Shown here piece by piece: positions 46,057 to 57,162 of a stretch of 64,000 nt of DNA (position 1 is the stretch's first letter; each line of letters begins with the position of its first letter). Origin of the DNA: Brachionus rotundiformis. Its lineage: Eukaryota > Rotifera > Eurotatoria > Ploima > Brachionidae. Made by a program: the position numbers and the translations under genes. The notes below the pieces were generated by a model. The model did no database searches, was not told where the DNA came from, and worked only from the letters and a program-made list of their open reading frames with translations. The stretch lies in NCBI GenBank assembly GCA_016802295.1, contig JAESIW010000109.1:569102-633101 (forward strand). The letters run 5' to 3'.

Positions 46057-46797
46057 TTAGAATAATTTTAATCCATTTTTTACAGGCTTATCTACTTTTA
46101 CCAAAGTTGAATAATTTGAATCCAAAGGTAGGGTAAAAGCAATTAATTTTAATTTTTTATTCAGCATATAATCTTGGTCTTGTTGAAAATCTAAATTGCA
46201 TATGACCGGTATTTGTATTCCAATGTAGTTGCTTAAATCACCTTTTAGCTTTCCAATGGCTAGAGCAAATCCAATTTTTTGCTCTCCAAAATCCACTACG
46301 CAAAAATTGTTGCCACTTTTTGTTGTGGTTATTATGTCAACAACTGTCGCCGATAAAATTTCAACAGACTCAAAATCTTTGTAATCTGCCATGCTGGTCT
46401 GAAAAAAATTTGGTCCCGTTTTAACATCTGGTAAGAGAATCTGTTCTCCATTGGTAACTGTAAGACATGGTGTTAAAGGTATCGCTTGGCCATCATTTAG
46501 TTCATCAGGAAAACCAAGCGTTAAATATTCTGATTTTATACCAGCAATTCGCAAAAATGGTAAATTAGTCAAGCCGATTATTTGTTTACCAATGAGCTCA
46601 TCAATTTTGTAATTTCTGGTGAATTGACCACAACTTTTTTTGTTTACTTCAAATAAAGCGTCCATTTCGTATCTTGGTTTACGCGCTTTAACCAAACACT
46701 TAACATCGATAATCGTTCCAACTTGAAAGGACAACTTTTTTATCTGGTCCAAGCTGATGGATTTTGCTTCAAAATTCAACTCACTCATAAAATACAT
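46057..46797 (-). CDS. Tandem tRNA-binding (CsaA-like OB-fold) domain protein
   Basis: Single-exon gene of 246 residues. The first half (about 20-125) follows the CsaA/Trbp111 pattern: FQVGTIIDVKCLVKARKPRY, then KIDELIGKQIIGLTNLPFLRIAGIKSEYLTLG. The second half (about 130-245) repeats the fold more divergently (SVEILSATVVDII, CVVDFGE, ALAIGKLKGDLSNYIGIQIP). These OB-fold domains bind tRNA, alone in bacteria or fused to aminoacyl-tRNA synthetases and AIMP1 in eukaryotes. Here no synthetase domain is attached. The tandem arrangement in a free-standing animal protein is unusual. Start is the first ATG (MYFMSELN); the second ATG (MSELN) is equally plausible. Confidence 0.82.
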   Translation of the reverse strand: MYFMSELNFEAKSISLDQIKKLSFQVGTIIDVKCLVKARKPRYEMDALFEVNKKSCGQFTRNYKIDELIGKQIIGLTNLPFLRIAGIKSEYLTLGFPDELNDGQAIPLTPCLTVTNGEQILLPDVKTGPNFFQTSMADYKDFESVEILSATVVDIITTTKSGNNFCVVDFGEQKIGFALAIGKLKGDLSNYIGIQIPVICNLDFQQDQDYMLNKKLKLIAFTLPLDSNYSTLVKVDKPVKNGLKLF

Positions 46798-47434
46798 TAC
46801 AAAAAATTACAATAGAGAAAAATATTTATATAAATTTATTAATTTTTTTGTTTGAAAAATTCAATTAGGTTTTTTTTTTGTAAAAATAATTTATAATTTT
46901 TTATTTGGTGAATACATGGTTAAAATTCAAACAAATTAATATTTCATCTTAACTCGCTAAAAAAGTTATTAATTTGATTCAAAAGAGAGTTTTAATTAAA
47001 AAAAAATTATTTTTTAAATTAAGCTACAAACGAAATTTACTAAACATAATAAAGCAGTTTTAATAAAAAATCCTTAATATTTTTTTACCTAAAAAAAATG
47101 CCAAAAATTTCAAGTTATTTAATTTTTCTTGGTAGCTTAGTACCATCACCAAGCTCAGTTTATTAATTAAAATTTATTTAAAGCTTATTTTGACTTTTTC
47201 TTAACTTTAAAAATCCAAGACAGTTGAAGTTAAAACCATTGTCTTGCAAACAATATTAAAAATAATTGCAAAAAACATGTCGAATTATTATAACCCCAAC
47301 AAAGCTTATCATTTAAGCGCTTTAAACTCTCTTTAACATAAATAATCTCACTTCTCTATAAATAAAATAAAATAATTGACTATTGAATTAAAATTTATTT
47401 AAAACTTCAATTTAAGCTTAAAAAAATTGGCAAT
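46798..47434. other. Divergent promoter region
   Basis: The spacer separates the divergently transcribed tRNA-binding gene (-) and pyrophosphorylase 2 (+). It is A/T-rich, with no recognisable regulatory motif apart from A/T runs. Confidence 0.5.
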
Positions 47435-48952
47435 ATGATCCAAAAGCAAGAGTTAGAGTGTTTATTAAAGCAATATGGTCAAGAACATTTGGTCCAATTC
47501 TGGGATGAATTATCCATGGAGCAAAGACAGCAATTATTTACTGAAATAAATGAAATAAATTTTGAACAGGTGACGTCTAACTTCAATAAAGTTAGATCAG
47601 AAATGAAAAACGCTCAGAGACAAGTTGACTCAATGATACAACCAATTCCGTCCGAGGCCAAAGGTAGCCTTGAAAACATTGACCAAATTGAGAGCTATGA
47701 GGCCGAAGGTCTCAGGTCTATTGCTCGTAATGAAGTAGCTGTTCTTTTGTTGGCTAGTGGTCAGGGAACTAGACTTGGTGTCTCATACCCTAAAGGAATG
47801 TACTCTGTTGGTCTGTTGTCAAATAAAAGCTTGTACCAAATTCAAGCTGAAAGGCTTTTGAAGATAAAAAAGTTAGCTGATGAAAAATTTCCCACCGAGG
47901 CCGCTGATTCCGATCAAACATCCATCCCTTGGTACATCATGGCCTCAGAACAAACACAAAAATTCTTCGAGACCAACAATTTCTTTGGTCTTGATGGGAA
48001 AAATGTCAACTTTTTTGAACAATACCAACTGCCATGTTTGACCAATGAGGGTAAAATAATTCTTGATCAAAAGCACAAAATAAGCAAGGCACCTGATGGA
48101 AATGGAGGCTTGTATCGTGCTTTGTACCAGAGAGGCATCCTGGACGATATGAAGAAAAAAGGAGTCAAGTATGTACACATCTATTGTGTGGATAATATTC
48201 TGGTTAAAATGGCTGATCCGGTCTTTATTGGTTTTTGTCTGTCAAAAAATGCTGACTGTGCTGCCAAAGTTGTAAAAAAAGTTCAACCAGAAGAAAAAGT
48301 TGGAGTTATATGCAAAGTCGATGATCAATATCAGGTGGTCGAATACTCTGAGATATCTGAACAAACTCGAAATATGAGAGATGACAATGGTGAGCTTACA
48401 TTCAATGCTGGAAATATATGCAACCATTTTATGAGTGTTGATTTTTTGAGTGATATTTATGAGAGTGAAAAGCAAATGCCGTACCATGTGGCTGAAAAGA
48501 AAATACCATTCATTGACGCAAGTGGTCAAAGAGTTTTGCCAAAGAGCAATAATGGAATTAAGCTGGAAAAATTTGTGTTCGATGTGTTTCCATTTAGTCA
48601 ACGTTTTGCTATTTGGGAAGTGCCACGTGACCAGGAATTTTCGCCATTGAAAAATTCCGATGAAGCTAAAAAAGATTGTCCATCAACCTGCAGAGCCGAT
48701 TTGTATGCTCAGCATTACTCATGGTTGAAAAATGCCGGTGCCTTGTTTGACCATAAGATGGACCAAGTTGGTAGGAATTTGTTCGAAGTATCACCTCTAG
48801 TTTCGTATAACGGAGAAGGCTTAAGAGAACATGTTGGCGGAAAATTGCTCAGGAGCCCACTTATAATTGAATTGGATCAAATGAATACAATTAAATTTAA
48901 TGACATGAATATGGAAAATTATGAGAAAGAAGATATTTTAATGGGCGCTTAA
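47435..48952 (+). CDS. UAP1: UDP-N-acetylhexosamine pyrophosphorylase, copy 2, intronless
   Basis: 505 residues in one uninterrupted frame. Family blocks are in order: LLASGQGTRLGVSYPKGMY (nucleotide loop, with S for the second residue of the usual GG pair), SIPWYIMASEQT, TNEGKIIL, KAPDGNGGLYRAL, YVHIYCVDNILVKMADP, NAGNICNHF, NNGIKLEKFVFDVFPF and ISPLVS-like SPLVSYNGEG. Compared with copy 1 it lacks all introns, has a short deletion after SEQT and a longer C-terminus. Together with strong divergence from copy 1, this suggests an old retrocopy or intron loss. It may supply UDP-GlcNAc for a particular stage or tissue (inference). Confidence 0.92.
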   Translation: MIQKQELECLLKQYGQEHLVQFWDELSMEQRQQLFTEINEINFEQVTSNFNKVRSEMKNAQRQVDSMIQPIPSEAKGSLENIDQIESYEAEGLRSIARNEVAVLLLASGQGTRLGVSYPKGMYSVGLLSNKSLYQIQAERLLKIKKLADEKFPTEAADSDQTSIPWYIMASEQTQKFFETNNFFGLDGKNVNFFEQYQLPCLTNEGKIILDQKHKISKAPDGNGGLYRALYQRGILDDMKKKGVKYVHIYCVDNILVKMADPVFIGFCLSKNADCAAKVVKKVQPEEKVGVICKVDDQYQVVEYSEISEQTRNMRDDNGELTFNAGNICNHFMSVDFLSDIYESEKQMPYHVAEKKIPFIDASGQRVLPKSNNGIKLEKFVFDVFPFSQRFAIWEVPRDQEFSPLKNSDEAKKDCPSTCRADLYAQHYSWLKNAGALFDHKMDQVGRNLFEVSPLVSYNGEGLREHVGGKLLRSPLIIELDQMNTIKFNDMNMENYEKEDILMGA

Positions 48953-49384
48953 ATAATTATATAATTTTTTTTAATTTTATAAATTTTTTATCAATTTAAT
49001 GTGTATTTAATTTAATTTTCTAGAGCCAAATTTAAGACAGTAATAAAGATAATTTTAAATTTTTTTATCCACAAAAATTCATATTTTTATCCTATCTATA
49101 TAAATTATTCATAGCAGACAAAAGAACTTAAAATTTCTTTAGCATTTAGAAACATATTTAAAAAATAGTTTAAGATTCATTTTATAAAATAAATTTAGAA
49201 AAAGGTTTTATTTAATTGCTAACCATTAAAAAAATTAATCAATTTTGATTATTATTTTTTTGCAAATTTATAAATAATTAATTAGTATTTTCTTTTAAAA
49301 ATATCAATTAATTGTTATAAATCAAGAAACCTATTTACTTATAAAAATTTAAAAGTAGTAGCAGTGGTAGTAGCATAAAATGCT
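48953..49384. other. 3' spacer of pyrophosphorylase 2
   Basis: A/T-rich, no coding sequence. A short imperfect agtagtagcagtggtagtag run lies at about 49354-49376. Confidence 0.5.
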
Positions 49385-49930
49385 TTGGCAAAGGCGGGTC
49401 TTCAAGTAGTGGCGCAAGTAAACGCACCAAATAACAGCCTACGACCAAAGGCTCTGCGACAAGTTCTGGTATTCTCTACTAGGCTATCAAGACCATCCAA
49501 GACCAACTTTTGGTGGCCATTGATGAATGACACTTGACCATGGTCATGCTGTATTTTATGTAGCTGAATTAAATCTCTACTTCTCCGTCGCTCTTCTAGA
49601 GTGCTCCAGCCAAGAGCCTCTCATCTTTCGGTGTATGAACTAGTTTTCAATTCAGGCACTATTTTCGAAAATCTTCACTGAACTTGTTCAAGAACATCAA
49701 TATCGATACGGGTTCCAGGGTGCTACAGCAAACTCTAGATGGGAACGAACCAATGATTTGAATGGAAGGTCTACTAACTTTATAAAGAAGTAAGGGAATG
49801 TAAATCTGATACGACTAGCCACCATTGTTGCTCTTGCTGCTGCTCTCTTGGTCTGTTCGCCTGACTTAAGATCACTGGTGATGATGATGCCGAGATCAGG
49901 TTCCTTCGGTGTCTTTGTGCATCTGCTATT
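49385..49930 (-). mobile_element. LINE 3' fragment (Jockey/CR1-like), decayed
   Basis: Minus-strand remnant. EPDLGIIITSDLKSG, then AAARATMVASRIRFTFPYF, VRSHLEFAVAPWNPY and a late RRAFGRRLFGAF piece follow the order of the RT thumb and C-terminal region (xRDLGVxxxxDLK...ANRxLGxLxRTF...VRPHLEYAxxxWxPY). Frame changes and stops occur after the WNPY block. The catalytic core is absent. Confidence 0.75.
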
Positions 49931-50225
49931 AGCAATGAAATGCGGGACTAAGAATTTCCCCTTGTTCCATGACTTAATCGATAATCAGTATAGGTCCAGC
50001 TGCATAAATAATAAAATGAACTTTTTATAAACTTTTATTCTGAATTTAAATAAACAATAGATAAAAAATTTTTCTAAATTCAAATTTAAAAACAGACATT
50101 TTAAATAGACAAGATTCATAAGGAAACCTTATGTGTTTATCATCCTTAAATGGCTTATTTACAAATGTCCATGAAGCAATTTTACTACATTAATCGACAA
50201 TAAAAAAAAAACTTATCTCAGATAA

Positions 50226-51411
50226 TCAATTATTTTCCAAAATTTCATAATCTTTATAAAATGGATAGATAGGCTTGAAAACATCGGCATTTGATTCAAT
50301 TATTTGTTTTTGCTTGCCATTAGTTGGATTTAAATTGGCCACATCAGGATCAAAAATGCACTCTTCAAATTCATATTTAAGTTCAGAAGTCGTGTTCTTT
50401 TTCCTAAATGGAATAGTACCAATTTGAATAGGTATATCCAAATCGGTGCTAGTTGACACGCCAGTAGCGTCAAAATTTAAAAAAAGCTCATAAGATACAT
50501 CAATTAAGTGACTGTTGCCCATGGTAGATGGAGAAATGGACGGTATTGGCAATCTCATGTCTTTGAACTTTTCAGTTGTTTTGGCATCAACTTTTTTGGG
50601 AAATTCCAGCATTGCCACTTTTCGAGTGCACCTATGCACCCGATTTCTGGCCTGAAAGCTCAAATTTTGCATCAAAAACAGCTTCATTTTTTTCACTTCA
50701 CGCTTGGTTTTATTTTCCACTTCTACATTTGAATAAATATGCTCACCTGGTACAAAACCAGCTAGAATAAAATTGATTTAGTTTTTTGAAATTTATATTT
50801 CAAATTAAATAATAATAGATAATTGATTTTTACTTTTTGGAACTAGAAATGAAACAGTTATTGGCTTTGATCGACACGGTCCACAACAAAGAACTTTCTT
50901 GGTGCTAACTCCATACGGCTGTAGGAGCATTGGGTAGTTGTTCAGATCGACATGGCTTATGACAGAGAATGCTCTCTCTGTATGCTTGTCGATCGCCCTT
51001 TGGAAAACATAGGTTTTTTTACAATTTAAATAACAAAAGGGTCAGATACCAGGGAATGTCTATGGTAGCCTTGATCAGATAGCGGATCTTTCCATTTAAA
51101 TGCTCAAAGCTAGTTGGCAAGTTATCTGGTAGTTTAAACTCAAAGGGAAAATAGTAGCTTCTAGCCTCAATAAACAGGTCTTTTTCAGGCTCTTTTTTCA
51201 TAAAATACAGAGTTTCGTCAATGTAGCTTTCCTGGTCGCGATAAGTGGCCTCGCCTTGTGTCCACTGCACTTTGGCTTTTCCATTTATTCTCAATTTAAC
51301 GCTGTTTATTTTCAATCTTTCACTCAAAGAAAACTTAACTGTTCCCTTTATTGTTTCACCACCTGAGAAAATTGGTGTCTCTTTGTCAAAAACAATGGAA
51401 AAATACTTCAT
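50226..51411 (-). CDS. Arrestin domain-containing protein (ARRDC family), 3 exons
   Basis: Alpha-arrestin, an adaptor that usually recruits ubiquitin ligases to membrane cargo. Exons (minus) are 51050-51411, 50834-50997 and 50226-50761, giving 353 residues. Arrestin_N is in exon 1 (IFSGGETIKGTVKFSLSE; GKIRYLIKATIDIPW). Exon 2 reads DKHTERAFSVISHVDLN and KKVLCCGPCRSKPITVSF, typical of ARRDC2/3/4 relatives. Arrestin_C in exon 3 begins GFVPGEHIYSNVEVENKT. The C-tail has PIYPFYKDYEI; I do not see a clear PPxY motif, so ligase binding may differ. Junctions are all GT/AG. Confidence 0.92.
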
Positions 51412-52190
51412 GTTATTTTTTTTTGTTTTTTTATTTGCTAATAATAATAGATTAAGTTGAGAAAAATGGAAATTTATATACTTAGTTTTTTTTTTAATTT
51501 TTAATAAAGGAAAAAGTTAAAATTGCTAAGCAGAGATTGATGTATTTCCGTAAATGAGAAATGGTGTTATTTTTTCAAAGAATCAAAAAGAATGATTTTT
51601 TAATTTTTATCGATTTATTTAGTGTCATTGAGCCGAATGCGAAAGAAGTTTTATTAGAAAAAATCATTATTAATTAGTTTTTAAAAGACTTTCTTTTAAT
51701 CGCTGACGTACAGGAAACTTAAAAAACAACAAATCAGATTAATTGGGGGTTGACACTTGATAATTGAGGGAGTTTAAAATTTATTGGGACGTGACCAGGT
51801 GACTTAGTTGAAGTTTTTACTTCAAGTCACACATAAAGTTGCCAGATACTAAATATATTAATAATTAAATAGAGCTAGAATTCCTATTTTGCTTCATTGT
51901 CACTTGTCAGTGAAAATCTTTTTTCAAAAAAATTTTGATTAAAGTAATCCAGTATATTCTATTTAAAAAGTAAATTAATTCATCTTTATTCTCTAAAATA
52001 ATCGAAGGTCAATTGTCTACAAAATTTTTGCTAAGTATAGAAGTTTTACAAGCACTATTCAACAGTAGTCAACTTGTTTAATCATACATTTGAATGAAGA
52101 GACTGGTGCTGTGTCTGATCGAAGCCGTTGTGCTAGATCTCGGAAGCTAACTTTTAGTGATGAAAATTACAATTTCAGAGAGAAAATATA
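51412..52190. other. Gene-free stretch before Tc1 fossil
   Basis: Mostly A/T-rich. A repeated acttcaagtca-type motif occurs at about 51815-51830 and again, rearranged, near 52890-52925 and 53075, on both sides of the Tc1-like remnant. These may be decayed terminal repeats. A patch at 52136-52150 (gatctcggaagctaa) equals a conserved stretch of animal 5S rRNA, but no full 5S gene is present. Confidence 0.4.
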
Positions 52191-52199
52191 TATTTATTT

Positions 52200-52830
52200 A
52201 TCAAAAACTAGTCACTGATTTTAATTCTAAGACCCAAGGGGTTATGATTAGTTAGTATACTGGAATGAAATATTTTCAAAAAGAGGCTTAGTCTCATAGA
52301 TCGGTCAGAAAACTCCTTCTCGTGTAAATAGAGACGAAATTGGATCGATGATTGATTGATTCAGAGTTATTTTCAGTGACTAATCCATTTTTTAGTCAAT
52401 GGTAAATCAAGAGTAATAGTAAAAGGTTTTGAAAATAAAAGCTTCATCCTAAGTTCTGTAAACTAAGTTTACAAAACGGTGGACGCTAAGTCGATATCTG
52501 GGGATGCATTTCTAGCAAAAGCACTGGTATATGCGGCATTTATCCAGGACAAATTAATCAACTTGAGTACATCAAAACCTTCGAAAACAATCTTAATCAT
52601 TTGTTGAACTCCTATTTGAGCTTAATGATTCTTAGATTTTTCAGTATAATGGGGCTTGAGCTAATACCGCTCACTCAGTGAACGACTGCTTCAAAGAACA
52701 GAATATTGAGATTCTGCCTCGGTGTGCCGATTCACCAGATCTTAACCCTATCGAGAACTTATGGTCATACATGAATTTCAATTCATTTTTCAAAAATTGT
52801 AAAAAAAAGCTATGAAACGTTATAAAAATA
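52200..52830 (+). mobile_element. Tc1/mariner transposase fossil
   Basis: Plus-strand remnant. Pieces in order are NGGR.VDIWGCISSKSTGI (the GGGSVMVWGCFS block carrying a catalytic Asp region), YIKTFENNLN (the Y.xILExxL block), a decayed QQDNxxxH region, then NIEILPRCADSPDLNPIENL followed by WSYM, the hallmark SPDLNPIENLW. Stops and shifts are frequent. Flanking repeats are too decayed to define ends. Confidence 0.8.
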
Positions 52831-52839
52831 CTAAAATAT

Positions 52840-54503
52840 GCGATTAAATATAGTTAAGCATTCAGAAATGTTCTTTTCAGACTTGCTTTTAAGTCACAGT
52901 TTTAAGTCAAAGTCATGACTTCAAGTAAATTACTTATAATTTGCAAATAAATGATAAATTTTTCCCAAATTTAAAAAACCTTAGTCTTTAAATTTAAATT
53001 TTCATGAAAAACGAAAAATTAAAAAAAATAATCGTTTTTAGGCGAGTTGAAGATTTTTATTTTGAATTTGCAAAAAGTCAAGTCATTGACTTGGTTCTGA
53101 TAAAATTCGATCAAAAATTAAACTTTGCCCTTCCTCAAGGGCGCTTTTCTTTGTCTCACTCCTAGCTTTGATTTTATTGTATCTATAATATTAACTTAAC
53201 TGAGTATGATAGCTCATTTGGTCACTTAAAAGCAGGTTAGGGAAAATCAATTCGAAAAATCTCTAAAATTCCTTCAAGTTACTAAAAAATATCGACTTTC
53301 CCAAATTACTATACCAATATACTAAAATTAGATTTTAATAAAAAAAATAATTTTAAACAGAATGGCCCCACAGTGTAAAATATTGCCTGAATATGTAGTG
53401 TCCAGGTTAACATAAGCCTTCAAGGCAGCTTTAGATAAATACAGCGAAAATGACAATTAAGCAGCGATGGACTCAGACATTTTGGAATGTTACAGCAAAC
53501 TCTACTAATTAAATAGCCATATCAAGTTTTTAGTCTAGAAATTTGGATAACTTTAATTTTTTTTCATTTTAAATGTAAATTTTTAAAAAATAAATCATTA
53601 ATTATTTATTATTAATCACTAATAACAAAGACTTAAAGCGTTTTTTAAATAATTTTATTTGACATCAAATCATATTCATGATTAAAGCTTTGTCACCAAT
53701 GTCTGCTTTTCCATGGTACATAATTGCTATTGGAATTATTAAATCTATGCTAAGTATGTCGACACATTCTTCTGATTTTGAAATTGAAAATTCTGACTGA
53801 TTACCACGCAAAGGTATGACATTCTACGATTCATAATTCCCATTAAAAACAGCTAATTAACAAGAAAGATTGGATTCTTGTTTTTCTGTGAAAATTCTCC
53901 AAATAACTTATTATCTTTTCACCATCATTTAGACATACTCACTTTAATTAGACGTTTTTTCTTACAGAAAAACTCTTCCTGACTAGTCTAGAATTGTTTT
54001 TGCTAGATAATTATTATAATTAAAATTCTTCAAAATAATTTTCAAAAAATCTTAGCATATCTTTAGTTAATTTGTACCAAATATCCAACCAACAATCATA
54101 TCGTTTTATGTCCAAGAGCTCAAGAGCTAAATCAGTGTCTTATCGGCCTTAAATTTGATAAGCTTTGAATTTATGAACAATATTTTTCCACAATTTTTTC
54201 ACCTTTTACCAACAAAAGTACAATAATTCATGATTATACGGTTTATATAATTTCGCAATGAATTAATAAGCAGAGAATTTTATAATTAGAATCACGATTA
54301 TTAATAAAAAAAATTTGAATGCTTCTTAAAAATTCAAAACCATTTTTTTAGAATTACCAAATTAACCTAACAATTTAAAATCTTATTTTTTGTTACCTTA
54401 ACAAGCTATTTATTGCCTAATATTTTATGCATTTTTTGAATAACATTTTCTCATTTGTGATAATTAATTTGAGCTTATAATAATTAAAAAAATTAAATTT
54501 AAA
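52840..54503. other. Gene-free stretch
   Basis: A/T-rich sequence with scattered acttcaagt/gacttg motifs near 52890-53100, possibly the end of the Tc1-like element. No coding frame is convincing up to the SPFH gene. Confidence 0.5.
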
Positions 54504-56208
54504 ATGGGATGGGAAGTAATAGAAGAAGGAGAACAAGTAATTATCTTTAAAATTTAAAATAATTGATTAAGCTTCTAAATTAGGCCTTGCTGTATCGGTT
54601 CAGTGGTAAAATCTCTCTTAAAAAAGGTCCAAAACGCGTAAGTAAACAACTTTTGGAGTCTCAAATATCTATTATTAGATAATTAATAGCTCTGGCTTGT
54701 GGCAAGCAAGCTTAAAAAGCTTGACAAAATCACTGCCCACCATGACGAATACCTGGCTATTGAGTATTTAGATGGCCATACTGAGCATAAACAGGGGTAT
54801 GCATTTGGACAAATAGTTTGCCCATTTCTAACTTTATTTTCAGGCCCTGGACCGAGTACTTAAACCCTTTGGTCCATCTGAAGATTCAGACTAAAAAATG
54901 CTACTGCTTGGACACCAACTGTGCTATTGTTGTCTACAGCAAAGTAGATAAAGGTGATCACAGTGAAGTAAAAATAGTCAAAGGACCGGGCATTTTTATG
55001 CTCCAGCCGAATGAATGGTACATTCCAGAGTTAATTGGCAAAACTAATAGCTTCCATTAGGGTGCATAAATTCAGCTGGCATGGCGAAGAAGATAACAGC
55101 AAGGTAAAATATGTAGCTGGAAAAAATAACTTTGAAATTTTGAACTGTGCTCCTGATCAATTATACTACAATGTGGATGAGGTGAGGACCGCCGATGATG
55201 CCTTGCTACGCATCAAAGTAATGATATTTTATGAACTTAAAGACATTAAAAAAATGGTAAATTAAAATTTATCTCTTTTTTTGTTGCGTTGGTCATTGAA
55301 ATTTTAAAAGATAAACGAGACCAAAGATCCTCTAGCTGATTTTATAAAGTATTAGATTTTATTAATTTTTTAGAATTTTTTCTGATCATTTTCTACCACT
55401 AGTTGCTGCAAATCTGACGTAATTGCATTCACAGCGGCCAAGACATATTTGAACTTTATAGAAAGTTGCCATATGCTGAATGATTTGAAAAACTATCCAA
55501 CATTGGTGAATAGATCTGAAAAAAATGGCTACGAAATTACCAAAGTTGTTTTCCGGGGCTATTTTGCCAGTCCCAAACTTCAACACTTGCACGATACCTC
55601 AGTAAAAACACGCACAGATCTTAGATTAAACGTAATCTATTATTTTAATTTAATTAATCAATTTAATAGATAATATTTTTCAAATTTAATTGAAAGTATG
55701 AGGCAGAAATTCAGCAGCAAAAGCAATTAGATTTTAATTTAAAAAATGAAATAAGTCGCCTGCAAATAGGTACATAAATTTAGATCACATTTAATTAGGC
55801 TTTTAATGTACGAATTTAATTAAAAAGAACAAGACTTGGAGTATCAAAAAGTTCTAAATCAATTGGAGTTGAGCAAAGCCAGACTGACCGAGTCCAATCG
55901 CGTTTTGTACGAAGAGGAAAAGGCCAAAATTGAGATCGATACCAAGTCTAAATTAAAAAAACTAGAGGTTTAAAATTTAGGTTATTTATTTTTTTATTTT
56001 TGACAAAATTAATTATAAGAATTTGGCAAAAAAAAATGAACAAAAGCTGGAACATTTGGAAAAATTGAACAAAATGAACGTTGATTTGACAGAATATTTG
56101 GTGTCCTCAATGTCCAGGGCAGATAAACGCATCAAAATACAGAAGCATAGGAATAATCTCACAGGAAAAGAAAATGAAGAATCGACCAACTTTCATTTTC
56201 ATGATTAA
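54504..56208 (+). CDS. SPFH/band-7 domain protein, bacterial-type family, 10 exons
   Basis: Predicted 410-residue protein. Exons are 54504-54536, 54584-54637, 54690-54796, 54844-55017, 55061-55256, 55311-55348, 55403-55631, 55697-55769, 55828-55967 and 56020-56208. Introns are 43-65 bp. The N-terminal part has KGPKRLWLVASKLKKLDKI, HDEYLAIEYLDGH and GPWTEYLNP. The middle has GPGIFMLQPNEWVHKFSWHG, then DQLYYNVDEVRTADDALL and MIFYELKDIKKM. The SPFH core continues with EKNGYEITKVVFRGY and a Glu/Lys/Gln-rich coiled coil. It ends VDLTEYLVSSMSRADKRIKI. SPFH proteins scaffold membranes or large assemblies, but no membrane helix is visible here. The specific family resembles uncharacterised proteins I recall from bacteria, algae and plants, so its origin is worth testing. 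Confidence 0.85.
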
Positions 56209-57162
56209 TTAATGTTTTTTCTCCAAATATTTATTTTGTTGTATTTAGTTTTTTAATTTAATTTTTTAATTATAAGTAGGTTAATATTTCCTTTATTTAT
56301 ATCATTTTAGTTTAAAAAAAAGAATTAGAAAAAATTCTTTTTTTCAATTTAAATCAACAAAATTTCTTAAGTAAAATTTTGATTATAATTCTGATTAATA
56401 AATATTATATTATTATTATTATTATTATTATTATTTAAATTCCAGCTGCAAACAATTTTGTCAAATAGCCCTATTTTTCCTTTTTGTTTAAAAATAGTTT
56501 ATTAATATTGAAAATTTTTTTTATCTAAATTTTATTGTCATTAAAGTTTTATATTTTTATTTTTATAGTTTTTAAAAACAGTGATATAATTATTTGATAA
56601 TTTATCATTTTTTTATATAATTAAAAAAATAGATTTTTTTAGATAAATTTATCATAAAAAAATTATTAAATCTGTATGTACTGACATATTAATAATTTTT
56701 GTGACTATCAGAAATGCAAAATATTTAAAATTTTATTAAATTTAGAAAATGTCACCAATTTAACATAAATTCAAATCATTTACCAAATTTACGAAGTGAC
56801 AAAAATTAAATTTTGATAAATTTTTTTCTATAAAATTAATATTTACTTGATTTTAGCATTAATGTTTCATGGTATATCTAACTAAATGCTTATGATATTT
56901 TAGATTTATTTTAGAACCTGTCCAATTGAATAGATAAATGCGAAATTAGAATTTAAAATAGGTAAAAAGCTGATTTTAAAAGACAATAAAAAATTTAGTC
57001 AATTTTAGATGGACATAAAATTTTAAAGTTTCATACAGATAACTTTACTAAGCGTTCGTTTATTAAACATAGATAAAGTTAAATTTTAAATAAAATTTTG
57101 ACAAGATCTAAAAATTAATCAATTTTTAAAATTATTTTTTTAATTTTATAATATGTTTTCTT
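56209..57162. other. Gene-free stretch between convergent genes
   Basis: A/T-rich. Contains a short (ATT)n microsatellite at about 56408-56436. No coding frame is present. Confidence 0.6.
56408..56436. repeat. (ATT)n microsatellite
   Basis: About nine uninterrupted att units in intergenic sequence between the SPFH gene and NIT2. Confidence 0.85.

Noticed and set aside
51780..53110. Complete Tc1 element with terminal repeats
   Set aside because: Shared acttcaagt-type motifs flank the fossil, but they are too short and rearranged to define termini or a TA duplication.
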